Source of the DNA: Candidatus Aminicenantota bacterium
GTDB lineage: Bacteria > Acidobacteriota > Aminicenantia > Aminicenantales > Aminicenantaceae
Direction of reading: 5' to 3'
DNA length: 36,767 nt
NCBI GenBank assembly: GCA_011772495.1
Contig: WVZL01000028.1
Coordinates: 1-36,767, forward strand
Shown: piece after piece, positions 16,429-25,080 of the stretch
Layout of the letters: each line of letters begins with the position of its first letter
Numbering within the stretch: position 1 is the stretch's first letter
The notes under the pieces: model-generated
The model's input: only the letters and a program-made list of their open reading frames with translations
Databases searched by the model: none
Told to the model about the DNA's origin: nothing
Program-made: the position numbers and the translations under genes

Positions 16429-18774
16429 CTATTTTGACCTGTAAGAATTTGCCTTTCTTAAGGCTTCCTCGACCTTCTGGGGCTGATTCTTCCTGGTGTA
16501 AATATCAGCCAACAGAAAATAGCCGAGAGCTTTCATATCAGAAGACTTAGCTAAAGGCAAGCCCTTCTCGACGAGCTCTAGAGCTCGATCTATATCAGGG
16601 GATTCATAGAGCAGTCCCCGGGCAAAGAAAAGGTATCCTTCAGCCGCCTCAGGAGCGATACGGATGACTTCTTGCATCTGTTCCATATACCCTTTTCTGT
16701 CGCCTAGTTTGAACAAGATTTTCCCGAGATTGAAACGAGCTTTGTAGTGGTCAGGATAATAGGCTACTTCTTTTAAATAAAATCCCCTAGCCGTCTCCAA
16801 ATCGCCCTGTTCTTCATGGAGAAGAGCTAAATGGTAGTGAGCTAAAGGAAACTTGGGATATTCTTCTAAGACCCCTTCAAGAAAGACTTCTGCTCTATCA
16901 TAGCTTTTTAGACTCACCAGGCACGCCGCTAAGTTCAAGCGAGTTTGGGCTAACTTGGGCTGAATCTCAACAGCTTTTTCCAGGTAAGGAAGAGCTTGAG
17001 AGTGGTCATTTTCTCCCATATAAATCTCACCCATGATCGTATAGGCTTGGGTGTTTTGCTCATCGATGGAAACTGTCTGCTTGCAGAGAGCAATGACGTC
17101 CTCTTTCTTTCCTTCTTCCAGCAATACATTGGCCAAGCCGATCAGGGCCTGAACGCTTTTCGGGTCGTTTTTCAAGATAAAATCATACTGCTCTTTGGCT
17201 TCTTCTTTTCGGTCGAGTTCAAAATAGCTTGTCGCCAATAACAATCTGGCTTGAGGAATCAAAGGCTCCTCCCTAAGGACAGATTCCAGAATCCTTACGC
17301 CCTGATCATATTCTTCTTTATTGATCAACTCACCAGCCTGCTGGACTGACACGTAGATGCGCAGCTTATCTTTCGGGTCAGCCAACTCCTCTCCCTTTCC
17401 AGAAGAGGGTTTCCTGGCTACCGGGGCTCCGATATAACCGAGAGCTGCGAGGCGTTGGACAGTTTCATTGTCCAGGTTGGCGGCTTCAGGTTTGGGAGCT
17501 TCCAAACTCGACTGCTCGATTATCCTGTACAGGGCTTCTTTCAGTTCTCTGGCTATCTTTGGAAATCTATTCCTCAAGTTGTTGAATTCCTGGGGATCCT
17601 GCACCAGGTCATACAGCTCAGGACGAGGAGCATCGATGTATTTATACTGGGAATTTCGAAGGCAGTGCAAAGCACTCCATCCGAAAAGAATGTTGGGGGA
17701 GAGCGATTCGCCGTAGGCATAATAATCTTTGCTTTGGACAGGGTCAAAAATCATGGCTAACAAGGATTCTCCTTGGTTTTCTTCGGGGACCGGAATCCCG
17801 GCCATTTCGAGCAAAGTAGGATAAAGATCTATGGTCCTCACCTGGGATGTCTGGCGGATGCCCTGGAAATCATCAAAAGGCGTAACGATGACAAAGGGCA
17901 CCTGAACCGCATAGTCATAGATATAATATCCATGGGTCGATTCACCGTGTTCGCCCAGACCTTCGCCGTGGTCCCCCATGATGAAGATTATTGTGTTTCT
18001 GTCCAATCCATTCTCAACAAGCCAATCCACACACCGCCCGACCTGCTCATCAGTAAAAGCAATTTCTCCATCATACAGCCCGGCAATACTGGTGTTATAT
18101 TCAGAGAAGTAGGGCTCAGGAGGTTCATAAGGAGTATGGGGATCATAGAGATGAACCCAGGCCAAGAACGGATTTTCTTTCTGAGTTTCCAGCCAGGATA
18201 AGGCAGCGTCGACGACCTCGTTTCCTGGGCGCTGGACAAGCCCCAGGTCGAGCTGTTTATATTTCTTCAAGTCAAACTGATCGTCATAATGATGGAAACC
18301 CTGTTTCAGACCCCAGCGGCCATCGAGCACGAAAGCTCCGATAAAGGCTCCGCACTGGTACCCTTGCTGGGAAAACAGCTCAGCCAGCGTTAAATGCGTC
18401 TCGGAAAGAGCTGTGTTGCCGTTGACCCTCACTCCGTGAAAGGTGGGGTACAGACCAGTCATTATCGAAGCATGGGAAGGCAGAGTCAAGGGAGAAGAAG
18501 CCGTGCATTGTTCAAACAAGATTCCCTGGCGGGCCAAGGAATCAAGATGTGGAGTTTTCACCCCAGAATAGCCGTAGCAGGCTAAGCGATCTGCTCTAGT
18601 CGTATCCAGGGTGATGAGAACAATATTGGGTTTCTCGATTCCCTGCTTGGCTAAAAGGGCGGCAAATTTCTTGGCGGGATCTTCCTTAGGGCGTAAAACT
18701 AAAAAGAGAATGATCGCTAGAGCGATCACGGCCACGCATATACCGATCAGATAATAAATTCTTGGCTTCTTCAT
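16429..18774 (-). CDS. Membrane-anchored sulfatase-fold protein fused to TPR repeats
   Basis: 781 residues from ATG 18774 (TTG 18780 adds two residues). One N-terminal membrane anchor (about 8-28) leads to an alkaline-phosphatase-superfamily domain. It begins PNIVLITLDTTRADRLACYG, with metal Asp57, and ends with a second metal site in MGDHGEGLGEHGE. At ~490-780 there are about eight TPR units. The position of the formylglycine motif C/S-x-P-x-R reads T97-L-P-S-H101, so neither the convertible Cys/Ser nor the Arg is present. A Thr nucleophile is typical of phospho-transferases such as phosphoethanolamine/phosphoglycerol transferases and phosphodiesterases. True sulfate-ester hydrolysis is therefore doubtful. 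The catalytic domain should face the periplasm. It is 64 bp after GH116 and coupled to the next TPR gene. Confidence 0.83.
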   Translation of the reverse strand: MKKPRIYYLIGICVAVIALAIILFLVLRPKEDPAKKFAALLAKQGIEKPNIVLITLDTTRADRLACYGYSGVKTPHLDSLARQGILFEQCTASSPLTLPSHASIMTGLYPTFHGVRVNGNTALSETHLTLAELFSQQGYQCGAFIGAFVLDGRWGLKQGFHHYDDQFDLKKYKQLDLGLVQRPGNEVVDAALSWLETQKENPFLAWVHLYDPHTPYEPPEPYFSEYNTSIAGLYDGEIAFTDEQVGRCVDWLVENGLDRNTIIFIMGDHGEGLGEHGESTHGYYIYDYAVQVPFVIVTPFDDFQGIRQTSQVRTIDLYPTLLEMAGIPVPEENQGESLLAMIFDPVQSKDYYAYGESLSPNILFGWSALHCLRNSQYKYIDAPRPELYDLVQDPQEFNNLRNRFPKIARELKEALYRIIEQSSLEAPKPEAANLDNETVQRLAALGYIGAPVARKPSSGKGEELADPKDKLRIYVSVQQAGELINKEEYDQGVRILESVLREEPLIPQARLLLATSYFELDRKEEAKEQYDFILKNDPKSVQALIGLANVLLEEGKKEDVIALCKQTVSIDEQNTQAYTIMGEIYMGENDHSQALPYLEKAVEIQPKLAQTRLNLAACLVSLKSYDRAEVFLEGVLEEYPKFPLAHYHLALLHEEQGDLETARGFYLKEVAYYPDHYKARFNLGKILFKLGDRKGYMEQMQEVIRIAPEAAEGYLFFARGLLYESPDIDRALELVEKGLPLAKSSDMKALGYFLLADIYTRKNQPQKVEEALRKANSYRSK

Positions 18775-18838
18775 TTTCAATTTAGTATAAGACGAAGAGT
18801 TTAAATACCTGAGAAATTATTATAGAACACCCAGCCGG

Positions 18839-21589
18839 CTATTGGCTACTTTTGTTTAAAGCCTCCAGTACAGCCCAGATGGCTCCAGGTCTCATGTATT
18901 TCATGGCTCGGAACAACTTCTCACCGTATTTAGTGACAGGATTATTCCATTCAAACTCATCTGGATTGCAGTAAGCTTCGGGTGTTTTGAAAAAGTATCC
19001 CTGGCCATAGTGGCTGTAGACTGTATAGAAGACACCATAAGCGGTATGCATTCCTTCTTCAATCAACCCATGAAGAATACAATTGGAGGCAAAAGCATAA
19101 GTTGTCCCGGTCCAGACTTCATCTCCCTGCTGGCTGAAGAGCTGCTTCCCTTGCGCGTTCCGGCCGTTAACAGCCCCCATCAATCCCGCGCCAAACCCGA
19201 GCACGTTCTTCTGGTATACGGTTTTCAGGGTTCTCTTCGCCTGTTCGAGAGGAATAATTTGCTCGCTTTCTTCCGCTTCCATACCCAAAATCTTTGCATA
19301 CCAGAGTCCGAAGAGCTGGTCAGTCATGATATCATCAGCGTGAGCGTCGATATTGAAATATCCTCCTTCTTCATTCCACAGCTTCGGCAAGGCATTCCGG
19401 CCCGCGTCAAACCAGGACTTATACTTCTCGATTATCTCATCCACCTGCATTTCTTCTAGCCCATGGATTTCCTGCTCGATCAACATCTGCCCCATCTTCC
19501 AGGTCGATTTCAGAGCGGCCAGCCAGAGCATACTCACAAAGGCGCTCTCCCCCTTCATCTTCCAGGTGTCATAAGTCTGGTCAGGGATTCCTTCGTTCAA
19601 AGGAATATGACTCTCTGGGTCACCAAACCTCTTTTCTAGAGTATCCAGGGCCAGCACCGAAGATTTAAAGATTTTTTTCAGGAAATCATAATCCTTGGAA
19701 CCAGTGTAGAGAAAATCCCTGAAGCCCCGCAAAGGGAATTTCGGGTTCAAGTCTTTCCAGACATTCCCGTTCTGCCAGTTAAAGGCATTGACTATGACCC
19801 AGGGCTGGTTCCGGGGCGAGCCGATATCATGGGGAACCATCCCGTAGTCCTTGTTCGTATTCCAGTAATAGTGCATCTTATCTTCGGGAACTTCACCGGG
19901 CATGACCTCTGGATAAATATACACTTTATAGGTTGGGTCTTCCCAGGCGACAGTCTTGGCAAAAAATCGCATGTTGTTCAGCTCCAGTTCTGGCCACAGC
20001 TTCAGGAGATGCCAGGAAGAATAGGCATCCACATCAAAAGTTCCGTACATGAGGTAGTCTATGCTTTCCAGGTAAGTATGCAGGTTGGCAAAGGCATCCC
20101 AGACACTCGTTTCCGCTAAAATGTAGAGCTCGTTGAAAAGGGCCTGTTTGAACCAATCTGGCAACCGGGGATTCTCGATGATGTTTTGCTGCCAGTCGTC
20201 TATGGTTTTCTCCCATTCCTGATACTTATCCAGAGCTTCGCTGGCTATCGTGAAGGCGTTATCCCCGTCTGCTCCGAAAAATTCGGTGTATCTTTTCCTG
20301 TATTTGACTCCCTTCTCAAACTCATAAAAAGGAAGATCCCAGGTTATAACAACCGGAAACTCCAGACGTTCCTTTGGTCCTAGAGTTAATTTCACAGCGA
20401 TGGCCGCAGCTAAAGTCTCTTTCCCCTTGCCCGTCCTCGAATCCTGAGAATTGGAAAGAGTCCCGTCAGCGGAGAAGGTTTTCCAGATTTCTTCCCCACT
20501 TCCCTGAGGGTCAAAATCAGTGTGATAATAGACCTTTGCTTTTCCTGGGATTTCCTGGGCAGCAATGCACATGGTCCCGGTCATGGCGTTGCCGCGTTTG
20601 ATGTCCATTTTCTCATTGCGGAAGAGAATCCCTTTCTTGTTTCCATCCTGGACAAATTGATTGAGATTCCCAGCGCTTTTTCTATCCCATGCAAAATCTG
20701 TAGAAACTTGGAGGTTCTTGACTTTGGCTTCCCAGCCGACCATGTTCTGCCAGGTCAGCATGACGCTGACTTCAGCAGCTTTTCTGTCTGGATTCTCGAC
20801 AATCCATTTATAAACGGCGACAGGATAACTGGTCTCTTTATAATTATGAGGAATGACAGGTGAATACTGAGTCACAGCTATCTTCACCGGAAGCTCTATG
20901 TTTTTTTCATAGGAAAATCCAGACTTGGGAAAAAGGGCATAATAGCTTCCCTTTCCCTCCGGATAATTCCACTTCCAGCTCTGGAGTTGTTCTGAAGGAG
21001 GCTCATCAGTGGAAAGGGTGTGGACAATGGATTGATCCCCTTTCTTCATGAAAACATGGAATTGGTTAGCCCAGAGGGTATCGTCCACCATCCAGCCTGA
21101 CTTGAGAAACCAGTATCTGAAATTGCCGCTGATGGTCCATTCATACGACCCTGCTCCGATTCCTCCTACCGGGCAGGCACTTCCTTCGGCTGTGGCATCA
21201 ATATTTTCAGGAGCTTTGGTGTGTCCAAAATCAGTAAGCTTATATCCTATAGGGCGGTCAAAAGCACATTGGGGAAAATTGCCCAGGTTTGCTTTGGTAT
21301 AATTCAATCGATCTAGAATATAACGAATAATTGTATTATCTGATCTCAATCCGCTCGCTTTGGCTCTCTGTATTAATTTATCCAGGCGCTCTGCTATCTC
21401 TTTACCTTGGTCATCACATATCCCCTTCTCCATCAATAGCTGCAGGTACTGGCTCTTGACCTTCTTCTTGATCGCTTCCGACCCGAATAGATCAGGCTGA
21501 GAGCAAAGCATAAGCAGAAATATCAGAATGAGAGAAGTGATGATTCGTGGGAAAAGAAAAGAAAAAATTTTTTGATTCTCAGTTTTCAT
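18839..21589 (-). CDS. Glycoside hydrolase family 116 enzyme (DUF608/GBA2-like)
   Basis: 916 residues from ATG 21589, which follows GAGGAGG by 5 bases; an upstream in-frame ATG at 21619 lacks such a site. A hydrophobic signal or anchor occupies ~12-35 (ITSLILIFLLMLCSQ). The N-terminal beta-sandwich begins around 140 (SACPVGGIGAGSYEWTISGN, the typical GH116 entry motif). The (alpha/alpha)6 domain follows. The nucleophile Glu508 is expected in YLESIDYLMYGTFDVDAYSS and the acid Asp in IPDQTYDTW (670-674 region). GH116 contains beta-glucosidases, beta-xylosidases and an archaeal beta-glucosidase/N-acetyl-glucosaminidase. Adjacent nagA makes the GlcNAc activity attractive here but unproven. It lies 62 bp downstream of nagA in the same direction. 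Confidence 0.87.
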   Translation of the reverse strand: MKTENQKIFSFLFPRIITSLILIFLLMLCSQPDLFGSEAIKKKVKSQYLQLLMEKGICDDQGKEIAERLDKLIQRAKASGLRSDNTIIRYILDRLNYTKANLGNFPQCAFDRPIGYKLTDFGHTKAPENIDATAEGSACPVGGIGAGSYEWTISGNFRYWFLKSGWMVDDTLWANQFHVFMKKGDQSIVHTLSTDEPPSEQLQSWKWNYPEGKGSYYALFPKSGFSYEKNIELPVKIAVTQYSPVIPHNYKETSYPVAVYKWIVENPDRKAAEVSVMLTWQNMVGWEAKVKNLQVSTDFAWDRKSAGNLNQFVQDGNKKGILFRNEKMDIKRGNAMTGTMCIAAQEIPGKAKVYYHTDFDPQGSGEEIWKTFSADGTLSNSQDSRTGKGKETLAAAIAVKLTLGPKERLEFPVVITWDLPFYEFEKGVKYRKRYTEFFGADGDNAFTIASEALDKYQEWEKTIDDWQQNIIENPRLPDWFKQALFNELYILAETSVWDAFANLHTYLESIDYLMYGTFDVDAYSSWHLLKLWPELELNNMRFFAKTVAWEDPTYKVYIYPEVMPGEVPEDKMHYYWNTNKDYGMVPHDIGSPRNQPWVIVNAFNWQNGNVWKDLNPKFPLRGFRDFLYTGSKDYDFLKKIFKSSVLALDTLEKRFGDPESHIPLNEGIPDQTYDTWKMKGESAFVSMLWLAALKSTWKMGQMLIEQEIHGLEEMQVDEIIEKYKSWFDAGRNALPKLWNEEGGYFNIDAHADDIMTDQLFGLWYAKILGMEAEESEQIIPLEQAKRTLKTVYQKNVLGFGAGLMGAVNGRNAQGKQLFSQQGDEVWTGTTYAFASNCILHGLIEEGMHTAYGVFYTVYSHYGQGYFFKTPEAYCNPDEFEWNNPVTKYGEKLFRAMKYMRPGAIWAVLEALNKSSQ

Positions 21590-21651
21590 AGCAACCTCCT
21601 CAAATTTGAGCAAAGCCAAATATATGAATTCAGAAGCGCGAAGTCAAAATA

Positions 21652-22812
21652 TTAAGGTTTGAAGACCGAGCGTCCTTTTAAGTAAGTCTCAAGCACCTTG
21701 AATTCCTTATCAAAGACGACGAGATTGGCGTATTTTCCCTCTTGAATGCTCCCCATTTCATGCTCGAGGCCGATAACTCGACAAGGATTCAACGAAGTCA
21801 TGTTCACGGCCTGATTTACAGCGATCCCAGTCCATTCTAAAGCATTCTTCACTGCCCTGTTCAGCGTCAATACGCTCCCGGCTAGGGTCCTGCTCTTTCT
21901 TAGGCGGGCCTCGTATCCCTTCAGTTCAATCTCTTGGTTCCCCATTTGATAAATCCCATCGTCCAAGCCGGCAGCCTTTATAGAGTCTGTGATCAGACAA
22001 ATTTTATCGGGACCTTTGGCTGCCAAAGCCAATCTCAGCGCAGAAGGATAAATATGAAGCCCGTCGGCAATGACCTCAGCGGTGACCTCAGGAGAATCGA
22101 GAACAGCGCCGATGACTCCAGGGCTCCGGTGGTGATAACCGCTCATGGCGTTGAAGAGATGGGTGGCATGACTGATCCCGTCTTCAAAACTTTCAAGCGC
22201 CTCCTCGTAGGTCGCGTCTGAGTGGCCGATGGAAACAACAGCGCCCTTTTCGATCAAAGGCTTGATAAAGCTTCTGTTGTTGCTGACTTCAGGGGCCAAG
22301 GAGATGAGGGTTTTTAAACCACTTAAGGCTTTGATGAGAACCTGAATTTCCTCCTGACTCATTTCCCTGATGAAATCCGGATCTTGGGCTCCTTTTCTCT
22401 GCGGACTCGAGTACGGCCCCTCGATATGAACGCCCAGGATTTCAGAGGGCAATTGGATTTGCCTGGCATTCTTTACGGCTTCCACAGCTTTCAGCATGGA
22501 GTCCAGGGAAGCTGACATGATCGTGCCCAGAAACCCGGTGACTCCGTGGCGAGCTTGGTAAGAACATATCTGTTCCAGGCTATTGACCTCACCGTCCATG
22601 ACATCTTTTCCTAGGGCACCATGATGGTGTAAATCCACAAGACCAGGTGAAACGAAATTATCTTTATAATCCATGAGGCTGACATCTTTCTCTTCGAGTG
22701 GGCTTTCTCCTGAATGGACGGTTGAGATCTTTTCCCCCTCTATGAGGACCACTCCTCCAGATAGGACTTTATCCTCGAGGATAACGTTTCCTTTAAGGGC
22801 GGTTTTCTGCAT
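21652..22812 (-). CDS. nagA: N-acetylglucosamine-6-phosphate deacetylase
   Basis: 386 residues, the normal length. It converts GlcNAc-6-P to GlcN-6-P plus acetate in the cytoplasm. The amidohydrolase metal and catalytic residues are visible: H62 and H64 in VDLHHHGALGKD, E131 in GVHIEGPYSSP, H197 in SIGHSDATYEEA, H218 in ATHLFNAMSG, and the catalytic base D276 in LITDSIKAAG. Presence of the HxH pair suggests a two-metal site, unlike E. coli NagA. The gene starts 14 bases after the ChbG-like gene, so they are co-transcribed. Its product would be the substrate of NagB at 32214, which is encoded apart on the other strand. No signal peptide. Confidence 0.95.
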   Translation of the reverse strand: MQKTALKGNVILEDKVLSGGVVLIEGEKISTVHSGESPLEEKDVSLMDYKDNFVSPGLVDLHHHGALGKDVMDGEVNSLEQICSYQARHGVTGFLGTIMSASLDSMLKAVEAVKNARQIQLPSEILGVHIEGPYSSPQRKGAQDPDFIREMSQEEIQVLIKALSGLKTLISLAPEVSNNRSFIKPLIEKGAVVSIGHSDATYEEALESFEDGISHATHLFNAMSGYHHRSPGVIGAVLDSPEVTAEVIADGLHIYPSALRLALAAKGPDKICLITDSIKAAGLDDGIYQMGNQEIELKGYEARLRKSRTLAGSVLTLNRAVKNALEWTGIAVNQAVNMTSLNPCRVIGLEHEMGSIQEGKYANLVVFDKEFKVLETYLKGRSVFKP

Positions 22813-22826
22813 CTGGAAATCTTTGT

Positions 22827-23705
22827 CTAAGGCTTTTTCTCCACTTTCTTTTCAACCGGCAGCTTCCGGTAATCCGTTAATTGTATATGACGTTTCTGGA
22901 CGATATTCTTGATTCGCCTGCTGGTGAGAGCCTTGGTGACAGCGGCCCGATTGGCAGCCACATTCGGCAGTCCTTCAGGATTCGTATCCTTCAAAGCTCT
23001 CTCTTCAGGCGTGTCAAGACCGGGATGGACAACCAGCAGCCAGAGGCCTGGACCCAGCTGTTCCAATTTCTCAGCCAAGGCTTTCCCTTTCTGGTCAGGA
23101 AGGACTTCGTAAATGCTTAAAATCTTTTCTCCAGATTCCTGCGATAACGGCAGGTTATAGTCTTTGGCAATCTGCCAGACGACCTCATGGAGCTCTGGAG
23201 AGCTCTCCAAGGTGTCCATATGGGTATCGATGTACTGGACATCTATCTTGCGTTTCAGGGCCAACTCCAGCTGGGCGCGCAATTCTTTATCCAATTCTTC
23301 TGGTGAGGGATTGGCAGCTAAAGATGCCTCGGCAGTCGGATAAAAATACCCATCTTCATCGACCAAACTTGAAACTTCAGTCACAGGGAGAATGGGTTTC
23401 CATCTGTAATCCTGCCATTCAGCATTCATGGTCAAATGGACACCCACACACCACTCCGGATGCTCAAGGCACATTCGGGCTGCTTCTTCGAACCAGGGAG
23501 ACGGCACTATGATGGAAGCGCAGGTCAATATTCCTTCTTGAAAACATTTCTCAAAGGCAAGATTGGCGGCATGAGTCATCCCCATATCGTCGCCCCGCAC
23601 GATGAGATAGGCAGGCTCTTCGCTTATTTCTGGAGGCGGAGCACATCTCACCCAAAAAAGACTCGCCATAATGAGCAAAACAAGGACTTTCATTGCTTTT
23701 TTCAT
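22827..23705 (-). CDS. ChbG/YdjC-family carbohydrate deacetylase, exported
   Basis: 292 residues from ATG 23705 (AAGGA 10 bases upstream). A longer reading to 23840 would overlap the MFS gene and bury the signal peptide, so it is rejected. The N-terminus MKKAMKVLVLLIMASLFWVRC is a signal peptide. C21 might be a lipidation site, but Arg at -1 makes the lipobox poor. The YdjC fold shows the Asp pair in RGDDMG (D39/D40), H90 in VGVHLTMN and H162 in IDTHMDT, the metal and catalytic residues. ChbG of E. coli removes one acetyl group from chitobiose or chitotriose in the cytoplasm; here the enzyme is likely periplasmic or membrane-bound. Coupled to nagA (14 bp). The exact substrate is an inference. 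Confidence 0.85.
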   Translation of the reverse strand: MKKAMKVLVLLIMASLFWVRCAPPPEISEEPAYLIVRGDDMGMTHAANLAFEKCFQEGILTCASIIVPSPWFEEAARMCLEHPEWCVGVHLTMNAEWQDYRWKPILPVTEVSSLVDEDGYFYPTAEASLAANPSPEELDKELRAQLELALKRKIDVQYIDTHMDTLESSPELHEVVWQIAKDYNLPLSQESGEKILSIYEVLPDQKGKALAEKLEQLGPGLWLLVVHPGLDTPEERALKDTNPEGLPNVAANRAAVTKALTSRRIKNIVQKRHIQLTDYRKLPVEKKVEKKP

Positions 23706-23767
23706 CGTTAAAAATTCCTTTCTGTTCGTTTCATTCAGTTTTTTAAACTCATTGCTGATGGCTCGGT

Positions 23768-24958
23768 TCATGTCCGAGAAGTGCGATGATGCTTCAGAAC
23801 TCTCATGATCACCAACTGGAGAATAATGATCATACTGCAATTGACAACCGGGATGAATAATCCCTGCCTGATTCCATAGGCTTGAGCGAGCTTTCCTGTC
23901 AGCCAGGGCGAGGTCATTCCTCCAGCCAGGGCAATAACAAATATAACACTAAAGGCAGTGCCAGTGAAAGAAGGAAAAGCTTCTCCCACCACAGCTAGAG
24001 TGGTGGGAAATATGGCTGCAAATCCCAAACCTATCAATACGGCTCCCAGAGTTGCTACAGTCCTTGAAGGAGAGGATACGATCATCACCGCCGCGATCAA
24101 GGAGAGGAGAGCACTCAAAAAGACCAGTTTCTCGTTCTTCAAGATTTTCACTATTCGACTCGATAACAGACGACCGCCCATGATAGCTCCCCAATAGCCA
24201 GCTAGAATTATAGAAGCTGTCATAGGAGTCAGACCAAAATACTCATTTAAATAGGTAGAAATCCAGCCCCCTACCGTAAACTCATTTCCTGACTGGAAGA
24301 ATAGCAGAAATCCGCACAACCAAAGGAGGGGATGCTTAACGACTTTTGAGACTTGGCTCAGAGGGAATCCCTGCTCAAGCTTGGGCTTGGGGAAGGCAAA
24401 TATGGAAAACAAAAGGAAAGGTACAAGGCTCAACAAAAAGGCCAACAGAAGGATGTTTGCCAGCCCGATACTCCCGAGCAGAATTCCGATCAGGAAGGGA
24501 ATTGTCAGAGCACCGAAGCCAAAAAATATGCCCAGTAGATTCAAGGCCGAGCTTCTCTTGTCCGGATGAATGTCACTGGTCAAGACATTTGTCCCGCCAT
24601 TCAGACCGCCCCCTCCAAAGCCGATGATGACCGAGGCTAAAACAACCATCGAATAGGTCGAGGCATAGGTGAATACCAAAAGAGAAGCGGCCACGAGAAG
24701 AGAACAGATCATCAGGAATATCTTGAACCCGAATCGATCAACGACCGGACCGAAGATAACAGACATGACCAGCATGGCCAGGTTCATGTACAAGAAGAGT
24801 TTGCCAGCTTCACCTTTGCTGAATTGAATCCTTTCAAACAGGGAAGGCAGGATAGCTCCTAGAATAGCCATGACGATTCCGAAAACGAACATCCCTGCAC
24901 AGGCTGAGGACATGAGTTTGGCTGTGCTGACTTGTCCTTGACTCTCTTGATTATTCAT
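23768..24958 (-). CDS. MFS transporter, probably sugar uptake
   Basis: 396 residues with 12 predicted membrane helices. The family signature between helices 2 and 3 reads GPVVDRFGFKIFLMICSLLV, and a similar segment occurs in the second half (GGRLLSSRIVKILKNEKLVF). It starts at ATG 24958 in the loop after a hairpin repeat; GAGG lies about 10 bases upstream. Located between the SIS protein and the ChbG-like/NagA genes, it is the best candidate for inner-membrane import of GlcNAc or a small oligosaccharide, resembling sugar MFS carriers of the FucP/NagP sort at a general level. The substrate cannot be read from sequence. Confidence 0.85.
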   Translation of the reverse strand: MNNQESQGQVSTAKLMSSACAGMFVFGIVMAILGAILPSLFERIQFSKGEAGKLFLYMNLAMLVMSVIFGPVVDRFGFKIFLMICSLLVAASLLVFTYASTYSMVVLASVIIGFGGGGLNGGTNVLTSDIHPDKRSSALNLLGIFFGFGALTIPFLIGILLGSIGLANILLLAFLLSLVPFLLFSIFAFPKPKLEQGFPLSQVSKVVKHPLLWLCGFLLFFQSGNEFTVGGWISTYLNEYFGLTPMTASIILAGYWGAIMGGRLLSSRIVKILKNEKLVFLSALLSLIAAVMIVSSPSRTVATLGAVLIGLGFAAIFPTTLAVVGEAFPSFTGTAFSVIFVIALAGGMTSPWLTGKLAQAYGIRQGLFIPVVNCSMIIILQLVIMRVLKHHRTSRT

Positions 24959-24988
24959 GCTCCAAAAACCTCATTTTAAAAGAACCAA

Positions 24989-25060
24989 GGGGACGGTTCT
25001 ATTTTTTGCAGTTTCTTCTCAATCTCTTTTGGCAATTGAGAAAAAATAGAACCGTCCCCC
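24989..25060. repeat. Perfect-armed hairpin element between SIS and MFS genes
   Basis: ggggacggttctatttttt (24989-25007) and its inverse aaaaaatagaaccgtcccc (25041-25059) form the outer arms. Inside, ttctcaat and attgagaa pair too, leaving a loop of about 11 bases. The 72-bp unit lies 21 bases downstream of the SIS gene stop and may act as a terminator or attenuator inside an otherwise co-directional operon, with the MFS gene starting 30 bases after it. It shares its arms with the elements at 5898 and 15398. Confidence 0.75.
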
Positions 25061-25080
25061 ATTTTCTTATTTTATTCATA

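Noticed and set aside
18819..18824. TATAAT upstream of the sulfatase-fold gene
   Set aside because: No acceptable -35 at 16-18 bases (AGCCAA), so not listed as a promoter.
23706..23840. N-terminal extension of the ChbG-like protein
   Set aside because: Overlaps the end of the MFS gene and places 45 residues before a normal signal peptide; ATG 23705 with AAGGA is preferred.
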